From assembly GCA_905221605.1 (NCBI GenBank), contig CAJNDS010001539.1, positions 1 through 10,000 of the forward strand: a stretch of 10,000 bases of DNA, read 5' to 3'. Shown one piece after another: positions 5,152 through 10,000 of this stretch. This stretch comes from Symbiodinium natans (lineage: Eukaryota; Sar; Dinophyceae; Suessiales; Symbiodiniaceae). The position numbers and the translations under genes are program-made. Position 1 is the first letter of the stretch, and each line of letters begins with the position of its first letter. The notes beneath the pieces were generated by a model. The model made no database searches. It saw only the letters and a list, made by a program, of their open reading frames with translations, and had not been told where the DNA came from.

Positions 5152-6944
5152 GGGGCAGGAGCAACTTTGCCGGTCAAAATTTGCCGGGATTCCCTTGGCA
5201 CCCTGGAAAAGTCCTGCAAATACCACACAAAACGGGAAAGGGTAGGAACAACTTTGTCGGTCAAAATTTGCCGGGATCCCCTTGGCACCCTGGAAAAGTC
5301 CTGCAAATACCACACAAAACGGGAAAGGGTAGGAACAACTTTGCCGGTCAAAATTTGCCGGGATCCCCTTGGCACCCTGGAAAAGTCCTGCAAATACCAC
5401 ACAAAACGGGAAAGGGTAGGAACAACATTTGCCGGTCAAAATTTGCCGGGATTCCCTTGGCACCCCGGAAAAGTGATGCAAATACCACACAAAACGGGAA
5501 AGGGTAGGAACAACTTTGCGGGTCAAAATTTGCCGGGATTCCCTTGGCACCCTGGAAAAGTCCTGCAAATACCACACAAAACGGGAAAGGGTAGGAACAA
5601 CTTTGCCGGTCAAAATTTGCCGGGATTCCCTTGGCACCCTAGAAAAGTCCTGCAAATACCACACAAAACGGGAAAGGGTAGGAACAACTTTGCCGGTCAA
5701 AATTTGCCGGGATCCCCTTGGCACTCGGGAAAAGTGATGCAAATGCCACACAAAACGGGAACGGGTAGGAACAACTTTGCGGGTCAAAATTTGCCGGGAC
5801 CCCCTTGGCACCCGGGAAAAGTCCTGCAAATACCACACAAAACGGGAAAGGGTAGGAACAACTTTGCCGGTCAAAATTTGCCGGGATCCCCTTGGCACCC
5901 TGGAAAAGTCCTGCAAATACCACACAAAACGGGAAAGGGTAGGAACAACTTTGCCGGTCAAAATTTGCCGGGATCCCCTTGGCACCGGGAAAAGTGATGC
6001 AAATACCACACAAAACGGGAACACTTTGCCGGTCAAAATTTGCCGGGATTCCCTTGGCACCCTGGAAAAGTCCTGCAAATACCACACAAAACGGGAAAGG
6101 GTAGGAACAACTTTGCGGGTCAAAATTTGCCGGGATTCCCTTGGCACCCTGGAAAAGTCCTGCAAATACCACACAAAACGGGAAAGGGTAGGAACAACTT
6201 TGCCGGTCAAAATTTGCCGGGATCCCCTTGGCACTCGGGAAAAGTGATGCAAATACCACACAAAACGGGAACGGGTAGGAACAACTTTGCGGGTCAAAAT
6301 TTGCCGGGACCCCCTTGGCACCCGGGAAAAGTGATGCAAATACCACACAAAACGGGAAAGGGTAGGAACAACTTTGCCGGTCAAAATTTGCAGGGATCCC
6401 CTTGGCACCCTTGAAAAGTGATGCAAATACCACACAAAACGGGAACGGGTAGGAACAACTTTGCCGGTCAAAATTTGCCGGGATTCCCTTGGCACCCTGG
6501 AAAAGTCCTGCAAATACCACACAAAACGGGAAAGGGTAGGAACAACTTTGCCGGTCAAAATTTGCCGGGATTCCCTTGGCACCCTGGAAAAGTCCTGCAA
6601 ATACCACACAAAACGGGAAAGGGTAGGAACAACTTTGCGGGTCAAAATTTGCCGGGATTCCCTTGGCACCCTGGAAAAGTGATGCAAATACCACACAAAA
6701 CGGGAAAGGGTAGGAACAACTTTGCGGGTCAAAATTTGCCGGGATCCCCTTGGCACCATGGAAAAGTGATGCAAATACCACACAAAACGGGAACGGGTAG
6801 GAACAACATTTGCCGGTCAAAATTTGCCGGGATTCCCTTGGCACCCTGGAAAAGTCCTGCAAATACCACACAAAACGGGACAGGGTAGGAACAACTTTGC
6901 GGGTCGAAATTTGCCGGGCCCGCAGTGGCGCTCTGGAAAACCAA
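5152..6944. repeat. 87-bp tandem array, complete (about 20.7 units)
   Basis: After a partial unit (5152-5214), units start at 5215, 5302, 5389, 5477, 5564, 5651, 5738, 5825, 5912, 5998, 6074, 6161, 6248, 6335, 6422, 6509, 6596, 6683, 6770 and 6858. Lengths are 87 bp except 88 (5389, 6770), 86 (5912) and 76 (5998). The 76-bp unit lacks 11 bp around GGGTAGGAAC. Units fall into variant types: AAAG/AACG, GC[C/G]GG, GGATTCC/GGATCCC/GGACCCC, CCCTGG/CTCGGG/CCCGGG, and end TCC/TGA. The last unit is degenerate, as in copy 1. The unit of 29 codons has no stop in two plus-strand phases (one broken by the TGA-type ends) and at least two minus-strand phases. Long frames such as the minus-strand one over 5116-6783 follow from that alone. 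Confidence 0.96.
5651..6334. repeat. Higher-order pair inside the array (six-unit spacing)
   Basis: Two distinctive adjacent units recur. Those at 5651 and 5738 (CTCGGG with TGA end, then AACG, GCGGG, GGACCCC, CCCGGG) match those at 6161 and 6248. The distance is 510 bp, which is six units less the 12 bp lost in the short units at 5912 and 5998. Only the final trinucleotide (TCC versus TGA) and an A/G at about 5743 differ. This points to block-wise expansion of several units at a time. Confidence 0.75.
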
Positions 6945-7331
6945 ATCGGGCTGCTCGTCGTACGCGATGAGAAATGCGCGGCTCGATTTGGCCAAATTTT
7001 GCCCGGCAAGATTTGGCCAAATCGGGCCCCTGGACATTGAAATGAAATTGATTGTTTAAATTCCCCGATACTAAATCACGAGCCCGGGCCTCCCCCTCAA
7101 TACTAAATTACGAGCCCGGGTCTCCCTTCTCTTCTCTTGTTCTCTTTTAAATCTCAAAATCACACCAAAGGAAGCTTCTTTTCCTTATTGAATGAAAAAG
7201 AAAAAGAAGAAAAGAGATAGGTAAAGACACTGAAGAGCTCCACTGCCTATTGTTTCATTCCTTTCCTCTCTTTCTATGTGTTGTTGTCCTTGTCGTTTCA
7301 GAAAGCTAGCAAAATAAGGGCAAGGGGGCTT
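6943..7331. repeat. Direct repeat block P-B1, copy 2
   Basis: This is the counterpart of 609-997 at offset 6334, with only isolated substitutions (for example GATTGTTTAAATT for GATTGGTTAAATT). Both ATTTGGCCAAAT sites (near 6986 and 7011), the 32-bp CCCGGG pair and GAGCTCC (7235) are intact. Confidence 0.9.
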
Positions 7332-7341
7332 TAAATTATTA

Positions 7342-7376
7342 AAATTATTTAATTCCACCCTGGAATTAAATAATTT
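7342..7376. repeat. AT-rich perfect stem-loop, copy 2
   Basis: The 16-bp arms (7342-7357, 7361-7376) and CCC loop are identical to 1008-1042. The 9-bp AT repeat next to it is one unit shorter than in copy 1. The run of ten G follows at 7406-7415. Confidence 0.9.
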
Positions 7377-7427
7377 AAATCATTTAAATAATTTAAATCC
7401 GAAAAGGGGGGGGGGCCAAAAGTGCCC

Positions 7428-7720
7428 GGAGGCTGCCCGGCAAAATTTGGCCAAATCGAGCCGCGATAGTTTAAATAATTTCGGGCCTCCAGAAAGGCGC
7501 GGCTCGATTTGGCCAAATTTTGCCGGGCAGCCTCCGGGCAAGATTTGGCCAAATCGAGCCGCGCATTTCTCATCGCATACGAAGGGCAGCCCGATTTGGC
7601 CAAATTTTGCCCGGAGGCTGCCCGGCAAAATTTGGCCAAATCGAGCCGCGCTTTTCTGGAGGCCCGAAATTATTTAAACTATCGCGGCTCGATTTGGCCA
7701 AATTTTGCCGGGCAGTCTGC
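7428..7720. repeat. Long inverted repeat, copy 2 (better-matched arms)
   Basis: This has the same structure as 1103-1395 at offset 6325: arms about 7428-7562 and 7586-7720, with a loop of about 23 nt. Unlike copy 1, the right arm reads TTTTCTGGAGGCCCG (near 7650-7664). This complements CCTCCAGAAAGG of the left arm (7486-7497) with a single mismatch. Six ATTTGGCCAAAT sites lie in the arms. The stem is close to perfect over more than 120 bp apart from scattered mismatches. Confidence 0.9.
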
Positions 7721-7735
7721 GGGCAAAATTTGGCC

Positions 7736-8125
7736 TAATCAGGCTGCTCGTCGTACGCGATGAGAAATGCGCGGCTCGATTTGGCCAAATTTTGCCCGGC
7801 AAAAGTTGGCCAAATCGGGCCCCTGGACATTGAAATGAAATTGATTTTTTAACTTCCCCGATAATAAATCACGAGCCCGGGCCTCCCCCTCAATACTAAA
7901 TTTCGAGCCCGGGTCTCCCTTCTCTTCTCTTGTTCTCTTTTAATTCTCAAATCACACCAAAGGAAGCTTCTTTTCCTTATTGAATGAAAAAGAAAAAGAA
8001 GAAAAGAGATAGGTCAAGACCCTGAAGAGCTCCACTGCCTATTGTTTCATTCCTTTTCCTCTCTTTCTATGTGTTGTTTTCCTTGTCGTTTCAGAAAGCT
8101 AGCAAAATAAGGGCAAGGGGGCTTC
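7736..8125. repeat. Direct repeat block P-B2, copy 2
   Basis: This is the counterpart of 1411-1800 at offset 6325. One palindrome is damaged (AAAAGTTGGCCAAAT near 7802). CTTATTGAATGAAAAAGAAA replaces the CTTATTGTTTGAAAAAGCAA of copy 1 and agrees with the other B blocks, so copy 1 carries the derived form here. Confidence 0.88.
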
Positions 8126-8254
8126 CTGAAGAGGAGAGAGGGCGCCTTTTTTTTTACTTATAGAGGGAAAAGCGAGAGACAAGGAAGGGACAGATGATAG
8201 ATAAAGAAGAGTGCTATCCGTCTCCTTGTTTCTTGTGTCTTCTCTTCTTTTCAG
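8126..8254. repeat. B tail with poly-T, copy 2
   Basis: This is equivalent to 1801-1933: CTGAAGAGGAGAGAGGGCGC, nine T (8147-8155), ACTTATAGAGGG, a purine-rich stretch and CTTCTTTTCAG. The shorter poly-T accounts for the offset change from 6325 to 6321. It also joins C directly without D, so the D-less module predates the macro-duplication. Confidence 0.85.
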
Positions 8255-8656
8255 TTCATCATATTCCTCTTTTCGGCCTGTCTCTTCTGCTCTTTTCCTT
8301 ACCCTTCTCCTTTTCAAGTTCTTCCTTTTTCGTTTTTCTGTTTCGAAAAGAAAGAGGGAAGGGAGAGAGAAGGGAGAGAGGATAGATAAAGAAGAGTGCC
8401 ATTTTCTTTGCGCCTTGTTTTGTCTCTCCATCTTCTTTGTTCATCTCTCTTTTCTATTCTTTTCTTGGCTCTTCCCATTAAAATTGTCTTCCTTTTATCT
8501 CTCCTCTCTCCTTCTCTTTCCCTTCTCTTCTCCTGTTCCCCTTTAAATGACAAAAACACGAGAAAGGAAGAACAAGAGAGGAATGGAGGCCCTTTTCCTG
8601 AATTCTCCTGTTGCAATGAATAAGGAAAAGAGCATAGGAGATAAGGAAGGGAATTG
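8255..8656. repeat. C monomer C1, copy 2
   Basis: This is the counterpart of 1934-2335 with isolated substitutions, such as ACACGAGAAAGG for ACACAAGAAAGG and TGAATTCTCC for TGTATTCTCC. At CTTCTCCTGTTCCCC it agrees with C3 (4065-4465) rather than with C1 of copy 1 (CTTCTCCCTTTCCCC). Confidence 0.87.
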
Positions 8657-8668
8657 TGGGCGATGGAA

Positions 8669-8723
8669 CGGGTGTCCTTTTTGATAGTTTTCTGCATCTT
8701 CAAGGAAGAAAAAAGGACACCCG
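8669..8723. repeat. 14-bp-arm stem-loop, copy 2
   Basis: CGGGTGTCCTTTTT (8669-8682) and its exact reverse complement (8710-8723) enclose a 27-nt loop. Arms are unchanged from 2348-2402. Confidence 0.8.
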
Positions 8724-8995
8724 CCCAAGAAGGAAAAGTAACATAAGAGATAGGGAGGAAATTGAAAAGCTCCTCTCTTTACCTAGTCATTCCCTGTCCT
8801 CTCTTCTTTTTTGTTGTTTTTCTTATTCGCTTCAAAAAGCAAAATAACAAAATAAGGGAAAGGCGATTTCCTGAAGAGGAAGAAGGGCGCCTACCTGTGA
8901 ATAGCAAGGTTGATTTTTTCTAATTAGGGAGAGACTTGCCCCGCCTGAGCCTCCCTGGCCTGCTTGTTGTGGCCACATTCCGGTACAGTTGCGCT
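8721..8995. repeat. B4 remnant and unassigned segment, copy 2
   Basis: This is the counterpart of 2400-2674 at offset 6321, with essentially no differences seen. It contains the B4 landmarks, then TTGATTTTTTCTAATTAGGG and TGGCCACATTCCGGTACAG. Confidence 0.8.
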
Positions 8996-9151
8996 TCCAG
9001 AAAAATGGCATCCTTGTTATCTCCTCTCACTTCCCTTTCCCTTCTCTCCTTCTGTTTCCTTCTGACTGATAAACCACAAGAAAGGAACTTGTATGATAAG
9101 GCAGTGGAAGGGTAAGCAGAGGGTGACTCCCGGCGCGTGGACCGGTCCATA
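8996..9151. repeat. D segment D1, copy 2
   Basis: This is the counterpart of 2675-2830, with rare substitutions (AAACCACAAG for AAACCGCAAG; CTCCCGGCGCG for CTCCTGGCGCG). Confidence 0.82.
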
Positions 9152-9501
9152 CTTCGTCATACCCCTCCTCTCGGCCTATCTCTTCTGTTCCTTTCCTTAC
9201 CCTTCTCCTTCTCATAGTTCTTCCTTTTTGTTCTCTTATTTCGAAAAGAAAGATGGCAGGGAGAGATAAGGAAGAGAGGATAGATAAAGAGTGAGTGCCA
9301 TTTTCTCTGCGCCTTGTTTTGTCTCTCCCTCTTCTCTATTCATCTCTCTTCTATTCTTTTCTTTGCTCTTCCCATTAACAATGCAATCCTTTTGTCTCTC
9401 CTCTCTCCTTCTCTCTCCCTTCTCTTCTCCTGTTCCCCTTTAAATGACAAAAACGCAAGAAAGGAAGAACAAGAGGGGAATGGAGGCCATGTTCCTTTCT
9501 T
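9152..9501. repeat. C monomer C2, copy 2
   Basis: This is the counterpart of 2831-3180 at offset 6321. The purine tract, GTGCCATTTTCTCTGCGCC, CT tract and AAATGACAAAAACGCAAG are all conserved. Confidence 0.85.
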
Positions 9502-9866
9502 TTCCAATGGATGGGGAAAGTGAGCGGGGTTGGCTCCTTGTCCGTAGACCCTCCCCACGCTGCAGCAAATCCCTCCTCTCGCCCTATCGCCTCTGTTCTT
9601 TTCCTTGTTCCCAAACGGAAAAAGAAAATGGGTTCCTTTACATGTTCATTGTTCTTCCTTTTGTTTTCTATTTAAAAGGGAAAGATAAGAAAGAGAGGAA
9701 AGAAGAAAACGAGCACCATCCTCTCTTTGCCTGATTTTGCACCTCCCTCTCCTGTCTTCATTTCTCTTCCATGACTTTCATTGCTCTTCCCATGAAAATT
9801 GTTTCCTTTTGATCTCTCCTCTCTCCTTTCTCTCTCCCTTCTCTTCTCTTGTTCTCTTTTGAATCT
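9502..9866. repeat. Diverged C monomer C4, copy 2
   Basis: This is the counterpart of 3181-3545, almost unchanged. CTCAAAATCAC at the end has one A more than copy 1. The diverged monomer is thus a stable part of the period. Confidence 0.72.
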
Positions 9867-10000
9867 CAAAATCACACCAAAGGAAGCTTCTTTTCCTTAT
9901 TGAATTAAAAAGAAAAAGAAGAAAAGAGATAGGTAAAGACACTGAAGAGCTCCACTGCCTATTGTTTCATTCCTTTCCTCTCTTTCTATGTGTTGTTTTC
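9835..10000. repeat. B cassette B3, copy 2 (truncated by window end)
   Basis: This is the counterpart of 3514-3719. It has the HindIII-like AAGCTT segment once, without the 39-bp duplication, and TTGAATTAAAAAG in place of TTGAATGAAAAAG. The window ends inside CTATGTGTTGTTTTC, just before the poly-T tail. Confidence 0.85.

Larger units (their letters stand above)
1..6334. repeat. Macro-repeat period, copy 1 (about 6.33 kb, complete)
   Basis: This is one full period of a long tandem repeat. Everything from 1 to about 3680 reappears in the same order and orientation from 6335. The match is register-specific: the odd 88-bp unit at 436, the degenerate last array unit at 524, the ten-G run at 1081 and the inverted repeat at 1103 all have counterparts at the expected offset. 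The offset steps from 6334 to 6325 (9-bp AT slip), to 6321 (poly-T length) and to 6283 (39-bp duplication in this copy). In the first 610 bp I count about five substitutions against copy 2. The window starts exactly at an 87-bp unit boundary, so the phase chosen here is arbitrary. No gene was found in the period. It could be a macrosatellite, a spacer-type repeat or an amplified chromosomal block. Confidence 0.93.
6335..10000. repeat. Macro-repeat period, copy 2 (partial, runs off the window)
   Basis: This is the second, truncated copy of the 6.3-kb period, equivalent to 1-3680. It differs from copy 1 by scattered substitutions and a few indels. One 9-bp AT unit is lost near 7380. The poly-T is 9 T at 8147 rather than 14 at 1821. 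The 39-bp duplication of 3560-3637 is absent near 9880. One arm of the long inverted repeat keeps a better match to its partner (7651-7664). The mixture of clustered substitutions and indels suggests two real copies. A single circular molecule read through twice would not be expected to show these differences. Confidence 0.92.

Noticed and set aside
4905-5507. 200-codon plus-strand frame with a hydrophobic Ile/Phe stretch resembling a membrane segment
   Set aside because: The hydrophobic part is a translation of TTCATCATC microsatellite and the rest is the 87-bp array read in one of its open phases.
5116-6783. 555-codon minus-strand open frame over the 87-bp array
   Set aside because: It is a repeat-arithmetic artefact: the unit is 29 codons without stops, and the frame passes through +1, -1 and -11 bp indels by switching between equally open phases. 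It has no non-repeat domain and no conserved frame.
1-10000. Assembly of one 6.3-kb circular molecule read through 1.6 times
   Set aside because: The copies differ by substitutions, a 9-bp slip, a 39-bp duplication, poly-T length and a clustered change in the inverted repeat, which favours distinct tandem copies. Noisy reads could mimic some of this, so raw-read inspection would settle it.
6335-10000. Ribosomal DNA intergenic spacer
   Set aside because: Nested spacer-like repeats are suggestive, but no part of an rRNA gene is present in a full period, so a standard rDNA unit is excluded at this scale.

Overview
This window contains no gene I can support. It is a nested tandem-repeat landscape. 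The outermost layer is a macro-repeat of about 6.3 kb: positions 1-3680 recur, in order and in the same orientation, at 6335-10000. The offset is 6334 bp in the left part. It falls to 6325 and then 6321 bp through short slippage indels, and to 6283 bp after a 39-bp duplication found only in the first copy. The window therefore holds one full period (1-6334) and about 58% of the next. The total lack of genes, the layered satellite structure, the microsatellite and the long homopurine/homopyrimidine tracts fit a eukaryotic nuclear heterochromatic, subtelomeric or spacer region. They do not fit a bacterial or phage genome. I cannot name the organism. No rRNA, tRNA, CRISPR array or transposase is recognisable.

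Layout of one period, using first-copy coordinates. (1) 1-610: the end of an 87-bp tandem array; the same array is seen complete at 5152-6944. (2) 609-997: a block opening with ATTTGGCCAAAT palindromes, followed by a B cassette (CCCGGG-bearing 32-bp pair, then CT/GA-rich DNA). (3) 998-1410: an AT-rich 16-bp stem-loop, a 9-bp AT slip repeat, a run of ten G, and a long inverted repeat with about 130-bp arms. (4) 1411-1800: a second copy of block 2, 802 bp downstream of the first. (5) 1800-4470: about 2.7 kb of CT/GA-asymmetric DNA made of diverged monomers called here B, C and D, in modules of roughly 0.8 kb. (6) 4466-4640: a short segment with no obvious partner. (7) 4641-4748: a near-perfect 108-bp palindrome. 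(8) 4756-5109: a TCA/TTC microsatellite. (9) 5152 onward: the next 87-bp array.

The long open reading frames over the arrays are by-products of repeat arithmetic. The 87-bp unit is 29 codons long and lacks stops in several frames on both strands, and TTCATCATC repeats are likewise stop-free. Non-triplet indels and non-synonymous unit-to-unit changes argue against coding. The most interesting items are the higher-order organisation with register-specific unit variants, two strong cruciform-prone inverted repeats per period that share a 19-bp AT motif, the dense ATTTGGCCAAAT palindromes, and a sequence difference that leaves the long inverted repeat better matched in the second macro-copy than in the first.
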